DNA of 64,000 bases from Cadophora sp. MPI-SDFR-AT-0126 (Eukaryota > Ascomycota > Leotiomycetes > Helotiales > Ploettnerulaceae). The notes beneath the pieces are model-generated. The model was not told where the DNA came from. It saw nothing but the letters and a program-made list of their open reading frames with translations, and did no database searches. The stretch is taken from NCBI GenBank assembly GCA_020747065.1, contig JAGMVK010000004.1, positions 2,790,001 through 2,854,000 on the forward strand, written 5' to 3'. Of the stretch, positions 1-10,956 are shown one piece after another. Made by a program: the position numbers and the translations under genes. How positions within the stretch are numbered: position 1 is the first letter of the stretch; each line of letters starts with the position of its first letter.

Positions 1-717
1 GCTAGCTCGGAGCCTCGATACACTTACTCCCCGTTCTCGAATGACGATCCAGGCAGCACCGTAATTCACTGTCACTATTCACTGTAATTATGGAATTCTG
101 TTTGTTAATTTCAAATGCTTCCTAGCCTAGGCCCTGTAAGAGGCAAATTTACTTCGGTCTCACAATTGCAAGGCAAGAATGCCAGGATGCAGTACACTGA
201 TGTCCAAATACAACAGCTATGCAACCTTTTTATTACAAGCATTGCAGAATGTCTCCGAGCTTCTGAGAGTGTTTGAGATGTGTTGTATGTGAACGATGAG
301 AAGCAATCACCCAGTTGGATATTGCAGATGGGCAAATAAATCATTTACTGGGCGATGCTGCGGTTGTAATGTCACTGGAGTGGTTCAGTGCTAGTGCCCT
401 GAAATTCAGGTAGAAGCGGGGTAATCACAGTACTTGGGCTCGAAAGCGGGGTACTTTTCCAGGGCCGCCTTGACCTGAAACTTCAGCATTGAGACGCCTG
501 AGCATGCTCAAAAGCTCAGCCTGATCAGGAACTCACTTCAACAACTATTTGAAGGATGATTTGTTCACCAGTAGATGGTTCTCACCTTTCTAATTGATAT
601 GGTCGATCCAAAATTTATAAGTGACTCCGTTTGAACGTGTTCTTCTCTTTCAGACGCTACCCTTCAGTGATCTATTTTTATCTCCGTCTCATCAACAGCA
701 GCATGCACTTGGTCTCG
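1..717. other. Gene-free stretch at window start
   Basis: No reading frame here looks coding on either strand. The only local pattern is a pair of near-identical AAGCGGGGTA decamers near 414 and 445. The right part is the 3' flank of the minus-strand SANT-like gene. Confidence 0.5.
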
Positions 718-1184
718 TCAATCCTCTTCATCGTCTGCGTCTTCCTCTATGATCTTTTCCCTCTTGTATCCAGCTAAAGGTTTGCTTCCAACACTCTTGC
801 TCCTTCCCTTCATTGGCATCGACTTTGTGACCTTGGAGGAAGAAAGATTCGTGCCACTCCCAACCTCATTTTTACCAGATTCTTTCTTTGAGCGTGGCTT
901 CGATGGAGACTGTGGCTCTGCTGATCCGTTTCCCTTGAGAAGTTCACGTCGGATCTGTCCGAAGCGAGTGCGAGCGGTGCTGGCGGAGTTGTATCCAGCT
1001 GTTGCGGCAACGGTAACCCAGTCCACCTGATGATCATGAGTCAGCATCTGATGGCATAGAAAATTGTACTTCACTGAAATTAGTCTTTACTGACATTGGG
1101 AGATTCCTTCATATTGGCGAAAATGGCCTGGAAGAAGGACAGCTGGGTTGGGCCAGCCTTGACACCAGTATTAGCTTCGGGCAT
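718..1184 (-). CDS. Small SANT/Myb-like basic nuclear protein (family member 1)
   Basis: Two exons, 1095-1184 and 718-1026, with a 68-nt intron (donor GTCAGT, acceptor CATCAG), give 132 residues. Exon 1 is exactly 90 nt and encodes an amphipathic helix (LSFFQAIFANMK). Exon 2 opens with VDWVTVAATAGYNSASTART and continues to RFGQIRREL, a helix-turn-helix of SANT/Myb type that should bind DNA or histone tails. The remainder is a Lys/Ser-rich basic tail ending in an acidic EEDADDEED patch, typical of a nuclear protein. The gene at 3188-3869 has the same exon 1 length and the same intron site before VDW, so the two are paralogues. The start is the only ATG in frame with exon 1. Role is inferred from the fold only; no target is known. 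Confidence 0.75.
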
Positions 1185-3187
1185 TTTGCTTGAATTTTGG
1201 CTGAGGTGTGAAGTCGTTTGTATTGGCTTAGAGATGGGGTCTGAACAGTTGAATGGCTGAATAGCTGAATGATCAAAAGGATTGGCTCTGTTCCGTATAT
1301 CTATTATTCCGACCGCATTGCGCCAATGTCCAGGACAAGAACATTAGTGCTGACTCCGCAGACGTAGATCAAAGCCATGAGAAAACTCCCACTGGCCACT
1401 GGCTGGCTCGCCCATGTTGTGTGCAATACAGCTTCCTAGTAACGGCAGCTTTAAAGTGATCTTTTACATTTGAGAAATGGTGTGGGGCTTGCTGAACAAA
1501 TGGTCAAGGATGGATTACACGGAACAAACATCGACCATAATTAGGCTTGGCATCCGTTCAGCATACCCGCTTCTGAGAAACACATATTGCAGATGCGGAA
1601 TGCATATAATGCTTCCCCGTCTTTCGCCAAGTGCAATATAAGTCTCTGTAATCACTCGGTGAAAATTGTTCTGTATCCATCGATCTCGTTCACGTCGCTT
1701 ATCAGTAGTCCGGTGTAAAATTCGACATGTTTGAAGGATGTCATTCGAGATACTCGCGGTGTATGGTCAAGGCTGCATAATGTGGCGGATCTGGCCGATG
1801 TGATTTGTTCGCACATCAGACCCTGCTTGCATTTCTGCATCGTGCCGCCTAGCCCTCTTGATTGAACCCCCTACATTGTGAAAAGTTCGCAGAAAGTCGG
1901 TCTCGCTGTTCACCTACTCGGCAGCGGGTACTCGCAGTTTGACCGCATATCTCTTTTTTCCGCTTCTTGAGTATATTTCGGGCTTAGAAAGTTCCTTATC
2001 TTTGTCACTTTGGTGTGTCATAAAAGACGCGACGGAACAAGATCGCGGTTGATCCGACCGAGGGGCTTGAACATATGAATCAGGAAGAGGGTCCAACGAC
2101 CCTATTTGGAAAAGCCACGGCGGGTTGACAATGCGGCACGGTTCGCGGATCTGAGAGATCTTCATCCCCTTATGATCAATGTTGACTTCCCTGTTAATAT
2201 TGGTTAAAACCCTTCGGAAGCAGGAGGCACCTCATCTACAATGTTCCTTTAGGGTGTTTATCATAGTCACCACCCGAATACAATATGAAAATTTTGTATT
2301 CGAAAGTCCTTCAAAGATTTGATAAATAAAGAAACCTACACACGGTTCCGATTCACTTGAGAAGCCACTTTCTCTGTGCTTCCAGGTTTTAAGTAAGCTT
2401 CAAGACCTCTATGCTGCTTTATGAATCGTCTTTTCTTTGTTCTCATTGGCAGTTGAGCGAAGTGCAGCTGGTCAAGAGAAATGCAGCATGTCTCGGAATA
2501 GCTTCACCGGCTTCCTGCCGGCTTATCCAGTCACTTCATCCTGCCGTCCCCAACCTCTATGATGCGATTGGGTGGAGAGAGGGCGCAATAGCATTGAATG
2601 TATGCCTAGCCCGAGCATGATTCTCGTCGATATCAAGTGATAAATTCAGCCAAGACATGCTTCGTCACATGGCGGCTTATGTGAAGGTCGAGGCAGAATT
2701 TGACTGAATTCTTCAACTGATTCTGAAAATCCAAGTGAACTCATCTATAGGGATAGTTGCATGATTTTTTGACAGATTTTTTATCATCATAAACTTGTTT
2801 GAGCTTAGCTCACTGCTGCTTTAGAGATTTCTTTTTGGATGTCCATGTGCTAGATGCTGGCGATGAATCGGTGACAGTTGAGGAAGCCTCAGGAGCTAGA
2901 TCTATTATCTTACGAAAATAAGCTGGAAGAGGCTTCAAACATCACGGCCTTTGGTAAGCAGTTGCTATGGATACTTGGCTTCAGTCACTGCTTCAAATCG
3001 ATATGAATGTCAGGAGAAATGCGCATCAGCTTTGTCTCGGAGGGGAACTATTCTAGAGCTGCCAGTGCATCACATTGTACAGCTTCAAGAAAGTCGCATA
3101 ACGACATTAAGATTGAAAGCTTTATAACTCATGGTCCTCAACCTATGGGAGAAATGGTCGCTGCCAGCCTATCTGACCAGTATAGAC
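1185..3187. other. Gene-free stretch between two SANT-like genes
   Basis: Only short, low-quality frames are present (for example 1914-2165 minus and 2411-2620 plus), with no domain signature and no plausible splice partners. AT-rich, with no clear repeat. It includes the 5' flank of the gene ending at 1184 and the 3' flank of the next one. Confidence 0.45.
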
Positions 3188-3869
3188 CTAGATCTCAGAA
3201 AAGATGGATTCCTTATCAACATAGTCAAACTCGTCATCCTGCGAGCTGTACTCTTCAAATTCCTCTTTGTACTCATCTTCATCGTCGGATTCTTCTGGGG
3301 CGAGCGCCTTCTTCCCATCCGAGCTTGAACCACCGGGATGCTCGCCAGCAATGTTTCCGCCATGGTCTCCAGCGTTGAAGGTAGTTGGAGCTTTGCTTCT
3401 AACTGTTCTTGGCGTATCTGGAGCATTTGTAGATGTCCAGGTGGCGTGAATAATTTTGGGGCCAAGACCTGGGCGTCTTCTAGCATATGGGCATCCACTG
3501 TTGTGGAGCTTTGACCTCTTAGTAGATCGAGAAGGAGTCATATCAGTCTCTGAGGTGGTTCTTTTCCCTGTTACTTGGGATGGCTTTGAAGCTGATCTGT
3601 TACTATCGTCGTATTCTCTGGCACCAAGTCGAGTGCGGCTTTGTCGGAAGCGTTCTTGGGCGCATTTTGCATCTTTGTATCCACAGGCCTGAGCAATGAA
3701 ATCCCAATCGACCTGCAATGAGAAAGTATCAGATTATGTCATAGCAGAGAGAGGATCTAAAAGAAATTGGAGAAACTACACTAGGTCTGTGCTTAAGGTT
3801 CATCAAGATCGTCCGAAACAATTTTGCTTCTGCTGTGGTTGTGGCTGCAGTCTTAGATGGAGATGGCAT
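3188..3869 (-). CDS. SANT/Myb-like nuclear protein (family member 2)
   Basis: Exons 3780-3869 and 3188-3712 are separated by a 67-nt intron (GTAGTT donor, TTGCAG acceptor), giving 204 residues. Residues 13-30 form the first helix (AKLFRTILMNLKHRPS). Exon 2 begins VDWDFIAQACGYKDAKCAQE and continues to RFRQSRTRL, the same SANT-like block as the gene at 718-1184. Exon 1 is again exactly 90 nt and the intron splits the motif at the same place, which argues for duplication rather than convergence. The middle is basic and Ser/Thr-rich. The C-terminus is strongly acidic (ESDDEDEYKEEFEEYSSQDD). A basic middle with an acidic tail suggests a chromatin or DNA-binding protein. Function is otherwise unknown. 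Confidence 0.75.
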
Positions 3870-4583
3870 CTTGGGAATGTTGTCTGATTTCTTGCTGGAA
3901 TTCTACAAATTGACAGTAACCAACTGTAAGGATACTGTCTAGAGAGAAGTGCAGTACCTTCGAAGATATAGATATAAAGGACAATGTTGTCAATTCGTAG
4001 AGGCGATCAGGAAGGAAATCACAAGCCTCCTTGGTCAGATGTAGTCAAGTGCCTCGAATGCTTTTGATACTTTATAGAAGCAAGAATCCGAGTGGGAAGA
4101 AAGGTTAGAAATAGGGGAATACCTGTGGCTAAAAGCATTGTCTGGGATTCACAGATCCAAATGAGTCTAGCGTGATTTCAGCCCTTGAGCTACATTCGAA
4201 CACTCTGCCAGGGGCTTGGCTTGCATACTTTCCATCAGGGGTACCAATCAAGGCCTAAAAATAGATAGTTGTAGTGCATTAGTGAGTTTCAATTATTGTC
4301 AGTTGTCAAGTTTGCATTACTCACTGAGGTACGCTTTCCCACCCAAGACTCTCTTCTGGGCAGTGACGCTGTCACACACGATCCGTTGACAGGCACTGAC
4401 TCAGAGTAATAGTCTCACGTAGGCATCTGAAGTTATTTGGTGTAGTTAAGGTAGAATTTGAAACTATTCTTTCTAAATACTGCCCCCTTGAGACAGAGTC
4501 AAACTTCTCCATCTAACCTTAGCCTACGATTCATCCGGTCTGAATCCCTTCCAAAGTCTTCCGAACGCATTCAAACTTCAAAA
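3870..4583. other. Intergenic, divergent flanks
   Basis: Divergent upstream region of the SANT-like gene (minus) and the BTB-like relic (plus). No gene or marked repeat was seen. A pyrimidine-rich stretch lies just before the ATG at 4584. Confidence 0.4.
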
Positions 4584-5087
4584 ATGACCTCATATCCAGA
4601 AGTGTAAGTAAAATGCTACTAATGCAGAAATACGTGCTGATTGCGCTCAAGACTTGACCAAATCGAGATGCTCAAAGTCGTTGTCGGTAACCATGACATC
4701 GATGATATGTACCATCTACGACATGGGATCATGTCGGAGGAAACCCTTCTAGGATTTCAGGAAGGAAGGATGGATCTCTGGGCAGGCGAGAACGCAAGCA
4801 GAACAAGCTTCTTGGTGAAGCTGCCTTCCTCTGACGCATCGGTCTTCCCATTAGTCATCCGCTGGTTGAACGACCAGGAGCTTCCAGCGGCTCCCTTGTT
4901 GGAAGCTGTGTAATGCAACGAATATGATCCTGTCTCGCCATGTTGTACTCTTCATGTGCTGGCTGAGAGGTTTTTCATTACGGCTCTAAGCAGATACCGG
5001 ATGTGTAGAACTCCATTCTGGGAGCGCACCTGGCTCCCCTGGAGTCAGAAACAGACTACAGAAGATCTACACACTCGCTTTGGGTGA
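4584..5087 (+). pseudogene. BTB/POZ-like gene with an in-frame stop (relic or recent null)
   Basis: Exon 1 4584-4603 and exon 2 from 4652 join in phase across a 48-nt intron (GTAAGT donor). The product reads like the BTB proteins nearby: a KVVVG strand, then MYHLRHGIMSEETLLGFQEG, then FPLVIRWL. These match the VTIHVG, IIHEDLICNKSTFFRNAFQG and FKLFVEWL positions of the gene at 18624-19410. A TAA at 4911-4913 interrupts the frame. Immediately after it, in the same frame, comes LHVLAERFFITALSRYRM, which is characteristic of the next part of fungal BTB proteins. The frame stays open to 5085. A 60-nt intron could be drawn over the stop (4908-4967), but it would delete the conserved LHVLAE block, so a nonsense mutation is the better reading. 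The 3' end is uncertain; coding-like sequence may reach about 5503. Confidence 0.55.
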
Positions 5088-6617
5088 GGAGTTTTCTTGT
5101 CAATCATTTCGTTGCAGAGTAATTTGGTACCTTCAGCAAGGGCGATATGGGAGCCCTAGCCAGCTTAGCGTCGTCGAATAGCAGCTTCAATGCCGACATC
5201 TGGAGAGCGTCTAGACAGCATCTGATGATGGAAGCTTACTCGTCGGACTTTTGTGGGGTTTAGGACTGTTTGATCCACTGCCACTGGACATCTTCGGATG
5301 TTGCCTCTGTCGAACGGGCCACATTCATCACTCCTGAGCCAACTTCATCGAATGCGGAGGGTTTGGTTCGGCTTTGTAGAAAGAATGAGGAGGTAAAGGC
5401 TCCTACAGGAGAGTCCGAAGTCATGGAGAATGTGAGAAACCTCTTACGAGTTCATTGTCTTGATAGAGACAATGTGGACCCAGGTTGTATCAGGCTGGCT
5501 TGATCCAGAAATTCCTTTCCAAGACAAGTACTGCGTTCTGGCCCAACATGATGTTGATCTACCTGACAACATGTTTGAAAAGATACAGAAGCATCAATCT
5601 TGTTCCTCAACCGAGGTGCTGGTAACTGTTGTTGATTAGCATTTGCCTACCTCTGGTTTTGAAATAGTGGTTGGCATTGCTGGTGGTTCGACCTGTCTGG
5701 ATCATTTAAGCATTTTTGGAGGAGTAAGCAATGTTAGGAAATCGTTTCAACACAATGACAATGCTTGGAGAGAAAACCCGTGAGTGAGACTTTGAAAGGC
5801 AAAAAGGTAGTTTCACAGACCACATTTTGCCTGGAGTCTGATAACGAAATGCCCAGTTCCGAACAGATCAAATACCTCTAGTTATAATTCGATGGAAGGC
5901 TACTTTTTATGGGATACGGTTGTAGATCGAGTCGATGCTCCTTTCTTGACACGTTCCGTTGAGGAACTTTTTTTGGGGGGGGGGGGGGAGGTGAATCCGG
6001 GGAATGGACACAGCCAGAGTCTAACAAGTGAGTCATGGTACCGTGAAGAAGCATACGTCTCAACTTCACCGTGATTTTGCTAATTGTTCCGGATACGTTC
6101 ATTAAAACGGGCTCAAGCGTCGAAAATTATAGAGAAATCGCAGCAGGTGCTAATCTCGTCATGGTTCACGTCTTAGTGAAAAGCACACGTTGTAGATCGT
6201 GAATCCGGATCTATACGCCAATGGTCCCCAGCCTCACATTTATTTGCGTTGGCCATGGATTGCGTTAGTCTGTCGTTGCCACAATCAGATCCAGTAGGGC
6301 GGCGTGATAATTTTAGATGCTATCTAATTCGCTCTGACCGTTTTCTGGGTATGTTGCTGAGCTAAGTGAGAATCTGCGTGATCACTGCATCGCAACTGCA
6401 TGTGCATGTGTATGCATATGCACAATGCTCACACACTTCTCAATTTGTTCGCACTACCACACCGAGAGCAGGGACATACGGAGAGCTTCCACCAAAACCC
6501 ATTATACAATCACAGACACAACAAGAATTACAATTGTCCTGTAGAAAATCATTTAGCGTGTCCAATCCTTCGAGAACGAAAACCAAACTTTCAAATCAAC
6601 TCAATTGACGTCAAACA
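5088..6617. other. Gene-poor stretch, possible 3' debris of the BTB relic
   Basis: Contains a 77-codon open stretch at 5270-5503 with no recognisable domain, possibly the decayed 3' end of the BTB-like locus. A G homopolymer lies near 5975-5988. The last 250 bases are the 5' flank of the BTB gene that starts at 6618. Nothing else is supported. Confidence 0.4.
5975..5988. repeat. Poly-G tract (14 G) after a T run
   Basis: An uninterrupted run of 14 G preceded by about seven T. Such a tract is prone to slippage and quadruplex formation, and sequencing may miscount its length. Confidence 0.9.
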
Positions 6618-7531
6618 ATGGTTGCAAATTCAACTTCCAGCTTGACCCCTACCAACACGCCAGCCTTAACGATGTCTTCAACCCTGCCCTCGAGCAGCGA
6701 TACTACTCCGTCGTCTACTTCAACCCTCTCAGATAAGATCAGCTATGGCACTCCCCGGGTGAATGAGTACAGTCCTCAAGTTTCAAAATCTGTGGCGATT
6801 TGAAACACTAACCAAGATCCAGGTACTTCCGAAGTCCCACGATCAAAATCGAGATAGGTCCGGAAAGAGAGTACTGGAATATCCCACGTGCCCTTCTCCT
6901 CGCCAAAATTCCATGCTTGCAGCCGATACTTGTGCCGTCTTCAACTGTTAAAGACACCGCAGGCATTGTTATGCACAAGGAGGAACCTTCTACATTCGCG
7001 CATGTTGTGGACTGGATGCTCACTGGAGATGTTTGCATCCATCAACAGCATCACGGAAATGAGGTTGAGACTGAGCTTTTCTTGCCTCTTTTTGCTCTGC
7101 ATGCTTTCGCCCTACGTTTCAAGATGCAGGAGTTTGCCGAAGTCATCAAGAACAAGATCAAGACTTGTCTTTTTGGACATCACTGCTTACCCACTGCTGG
7201 ACAGATCAATCAAGTGTTCAGTACTGGAGAAGATGATACGACTATGAAGAGGTTGATAGTTAAGGGGATAGTGGACGTGTTCTTGGCGCTTTCTCCCCAA
7301 GACTTGTTGGGTGGGCTGGAGGGGTGGTCGAAGATTCTTACTTCTCATCCTGAATTCACTACAAAGTTCTTGATGGCGGTGAAAGTCAGGGTTGATTTTA
7401 TGAGAGTTGACGTCGAGGATGGGAAGACTGTGGTGGCCAGGAAGAGGAAGGGGCAGGAAGAAGCAGAGGAGGAGGCGGAGAGAGAAGGGTTGGAAGCGAA
7501 GAGGGCTAGGGTTGTTGACTTGACTGGATAG
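6618..7531 (+). CDS. BTB/POZ domain protein
   Basis: Exons 6618-6766 and 6823-7531, with a 56-nt intron (GTACAG donor, ACTAACC branch, ATCCAG acceptor), give 285 residues. The intron phase was fixed because only this junction reads through into the BTB start, NEYFRSPTIKIEIGPE. The N-terminal 45 residues are Ser/Thr-rich and disordered. The BTB fold runs from about residue 50 to 160: strand TIKIEIGPE, helix NIPRALLLAK, then FAHVVDWMLTGD and FALHAFALRFKMQEFAEVIK. The tail is charged with a KRKGQ stretch and likely a nuclear signal. Fungal BTB proteins of this type dimerise and are thought to act as adaptors; the specific role is unknown. No MATH or kelch partner is present. Confidence 0.75.
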
Positions 7532-8302
7532 TCATAGCTCATTCTGTTTATATGTTCAGCAAGGACCCAGACCCTCGTGTTACATTCTGGTCGCCTCTTC
7601 CATTATAACTACAAAGCGGTGAAAAGTCAAGAGAAATCTGCTTTTCTTCCTTTTGCGCATGTTGTTCTTGTTTACAGTGGTCTTGCGCCTAAAATCAAGC
7701 GATTAAATGCTTGGAAAAATATGGGGCAATGCTGAATTTTAGCGACTGAAGCCAGGACCTCGACCAAGTCTTGCTTTGTCTGTATGAACTCACAGCCAAG
7801 GTTTATTATGCTGATCGCAGTACCAAACTATAATTGTAGAAAGGAAAGTTCAAGAATTTGGTCCAGTTCATTTCCATGATTGAGTGAGACGATTGAGGAA
7901 ATCGCCATGAAGCCACAAGCTGGCCTCGTGACATGTCTTTTGATTTTTAAAGTGGCCTGGCAGAGCTCAGCGTAGCAGAAGAATGTCAAAAATCTTTGCG
8001 TACTTGCTTGAGATTGTGAGCAGGCAATAGTTGAATAATTGTAAAGTTTTTGCCACGTAGTTAATTGAGGCGACGGAGACTAATTTTTAGGTTCCACTGT
8101 TGGGGTGCATCGATTTATTTTACACTATATCAATTAATCGGCACCAAAACGTGAAAATTTCGCCAGAGTGAAACTACCTCCAAGTTTAATTCTTTGACAC
8201 TTACAACTCCCGGAATTGTTGCAACTCTGAGAATCGAAAATTGACTTCCTGTTTAATTGGGAAGCTAAGCGATCTCGAGACTGACAGACAGACGTTGTTG
8301 AA
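7532..8302. other. Intergenic
   Basis: Flanks between the BTB gene and the F-box-like gene, AT-rich. No coding frame or repeat of note was seen. Confidence 0.45.
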
Positions 8303-9720
8303 ATGGACAAGGTTCGGGAAAGACAACCCGTTAAGGAAGTGAAGGTTATAAATCGGTGTCGTGGGAAAGAGAATGTGATCGAGTACTGGAAAAGTCTGCC
8401 CATGCTAGAAATTGCGATCATGTACCAGATGTGAGTCTTCTGTCTTCTTTTCAACCTTTTCAATTATTTATTACCTGGCTCGGCATTGACATCGGTTCTA
8501 GTATCATGGTGCGAGACTGCAGAAAAGGTTCGCACATCATCAAAGTCCATCGGAAAATCTTCGAGCTTTGGGATACTGAAAGTGAACACATCCGGTGCAC
8601 TCTGGATCAGTGGTGTCCAAAGCATTTGAACACATGTGGTCTCTGGCCCAATTGCAGAAAACTCATTCCTGGACTCTTGAGAGGTATCACACCGAGATGC
8701 GACTTGGAATTTGCTACGAAAATGACACGAGAGGGCTGGTCGTTGGATTCTCGTCTCGTGACCCTAATGTTAGACTTGTTCAACTTGTCTCCTAGAGATG
8801 ATGATGAACTGGAACTTGCGCATCCTCAGCCAGACACAGCTTTTGGACCTTTTTCGAGACTTCCAATTGAGCTTCAAATGAAGACTTTGGACTATCTACC
8901 GCTCAGTATGGTTGAAATGGAAATCAGACTCAATCATCCCAGACTGATACCACGATGGCTAGCAAGCCTACCGACACGTTTTTATGAGTGGTACGACCAG
9001 TTCTGCCACCGTGACAATTTGAGATATGCCGGCCAATTCTCAGTGTTTATACGAAGGCCAGATGGGACATTGGTAATGAACGAATTGGAGATATATCGGT
9101 CTAGAATGATAGATTTTCGCCCGTGGCTTCATAAACGACGTTACAACGGCCATTGGAAAGACACTGCGCACACGTCTGCTTTGCCAATTGTCGATGTCGT
9201 AGTTTTGGAGGATACACATTCCCTGCCTTATCATCTTGAACGATTGTTCTGGAGGCTCAAGCAAGGAGCAACGAGGACGGATTCTTGCTTGGTAGGTTTC
9301 TTTCTGACCAGCCATCGACATGTGTAGGTTGCTAACGGATGGTGTTCCTAGGGATTACTGGGCAGTTGGAAAATGGATGTTCTCGGGTGCAAGAGTCTCC
9401 TCTGCGACCTGTGCAAATCCCCAATTCCACTGATGATCCCGCTGAACTATCCCGAACCCATCGGACTTCACGAACCCAGCAGGCCATTCAAGCCAGACCA
9501 GTACCTCCTGATTTTCCAGGATGAACTGATGGCAGTGTTCAGTGAGATGGAAACTGTATTCCGACCCTTGATATTTGCTCACCGTGCTGAACTGAAGGAA
9601 TGCAGCTCTGAGCAGACAAAATTGAACTTTCTAATGATGCGGAAAGAGATCGTGGAGTGGACGATCCTGGGATGGTGGGCAATTCACGGATGTTACAACC
9701 GGAAGCTGTGCCATGAGTAA
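8303..9720 (+). CDS. F-box-like fungal protein, paralogue of the gene at 33749-34777
   Basis: Three exons, 8303-8430, 8502-9291 and 9352-9720, give 428 residues; both introns (71 and 60 nt) have GTGAGT or GTAGGT donors, and the second has a GCTAAC branch. An F-box-like stretch FSRLPIELQMKTLDYLPLSM lies at about residues 175-195. The C-terminus carries PDQYLLIFQDELMAVFSEME followed by FRPLIF and later a Trp-rich EWTILGWWAIHGCY. The 342-residue protein at 33749-34777 matches at the F-box-like block, at the PTRFYEW segment, at the DQYLLI segment and at the end, so the two form a family. A Cys-x2-Cys pair (CDLCKSPIP) aligns with CPTCSKKTP there. F-box proteins usually recruit substrates to SCF ubiquitin ligases; whether this divergent one does is inference. 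A start further in, at the Met encoded at 8402, is possible. Confidence 0.65.
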
Positions 9721-10632
9721 ATTATAGCTTTGGGACGACGCGGGTCATAATTTAAAAATGTAAAGCTCGAAAGATAGACATCTCCTTCAAGCCTCGGAGA
9801 TCTGACTCTTATTGGTCCGAGGGGTTGAGTTGCAGTCCCAAGTGAAGCAAATGACGGGATGACCTGTGCGAGACGTATGCTATCAAATGCATCCCTCTGC
9901 TCATCAAATCTTTCAAGCTTAACGCGATCATTCTGTTTCAATCACTGTTACTCAGACTGCAAATGATAAGCTTGTTGACCATACGACAATAGGAGAGAAA
10001 GGGGAGAGGAGAGTGGTTTAGCGAGAAGACCTAGACTGTTTCTGGAAAGGCCACGGTTGAATTGCGGCATGCTTTCGTGACTTCTCCCTCTTTTCGTCGC
10101 GAGCGATCCTCCACTTCATCACCCGCCTTCCATGTATCCAGACTCCCCACGACAGAAGAGTGTTCGTCGTGCTCGTAGCGATATCAACATTTCTGAATTG
10201 AGTCCGGCCTTCCGTCATTCATAGGAGATGGCAAGGCTCATTGACGCATCGCCCGCAGTCTCAGATTCAGCGACCTCCGGATATGGACACCGCCAACTGA
10301 CTGACTGCTGGATACTCCGTTCCTTTGTATGCATGGCCGACACCAGTACCTGCTGACCATTAGCACCTTCACAATGTGTTCGAGCACCTGCCAAACGGCG
10401 GTTAGCCACGGCCGAGGATCCTAACACAAGAAGCCTTGGGCCCCATCATCGACCACCGCCGTTGCCGCGAGTCTTTTATAACCCAAAGCTGCCCAGTCGG
10501 AATCCAACAAAATGCGGAGTCGACGGAGCCTTTGGGACACATCATTGGATGAGAACAAGTCAACTGCGACACCGGATCTCCGAGCGGGCCGATGGGGCTC
10601 ATGGGCCAAGGACGGGAAGGGATGGAATAAAG

Positions 10633-10662
10633 TTATCACGATGATCTGATAACTTTGTTATC
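10633..10662. promoter_or_regulatory. GATA-factor site group with a perfect ATCTGATAA
   Basis: ATCTGATAA at 10644-10652 matches ATCWGATAA, the published consensus of the fungal iron repressor SreA/SRE/Sre1. It is flanked by two further TTATC (GATAA on the other strand) cores at 10633-10637 and 10658-10662. The group lies about 305 bases before the start of the siderophore transporter. Confidence 0.65.
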
Positions 10663-10824
10663 CTATCGAAGCTATCTGGTCCTTTCCTGATCCTCTCTCC
10701 TGCTTCGCATATTCGGAACAAGCAAGCAAATATCCGACTTGAGGTCCTGCTGCTCACACACCATACTTCCGGACCCCTGAAGCACTGACGGCCGAATATC
10801 GGCTAGGAGTGACACCCTAGGCAG

Positions 10825-10843
10825 ATCTGATCTGATTAGATAA
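10825..10843. promoter_or_regulatory. Second GATA site group, overlapping ATCTGAT units
   Basis: Two overlapping ATCTGAT units run into AGATAA (10825-10843), about 115 bases before the transporter start. This resembles the paired GATA sites bound by iron-regulatory GATA proteins with two zinc fingers. Confidence 0.5.
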
Positions 10844-10956
10844 AAAATTCGACACCACCTTCTCATATATGGGCAACCCCCCGCTCAATTCGGCGGTTCG
10901 AAATCTGCGAACATATCACGATCGCTGGAGTTTCGCTGATTCTTCAACATTTGCTC

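Larger units (their letters stand above)
9721..10956. other. Long promoter region of the siderophore transporter
   Basis: No credible gene in 1.2 kb; small minus-strand frames at 10018-10640 look like chance. The right half holds two groups of GATA sites, listed separately, and a CATATATGGG TATA-like element near 10865. Confidence 0.5.

Noticed and set aside
3007..3498. Overlapping frames opposite the second SANT-like gene
   Set aside because: Shadow frames of the acidic tail; no independent evidence.
9292..9327. Alternative end of the F-box-like protein at 9327
   Set aside because: This stop lies inside an intron with a GTAGGT donor and GCTAAC branch, and the next exon matches the paralogue at 33749.
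10018..10640. Chain of short minus-strand frames upstream of the siderophore transporter
   Set aside because: They overlap each other in different phases, lack shared splice phases and sit in a region better explained as promoter.
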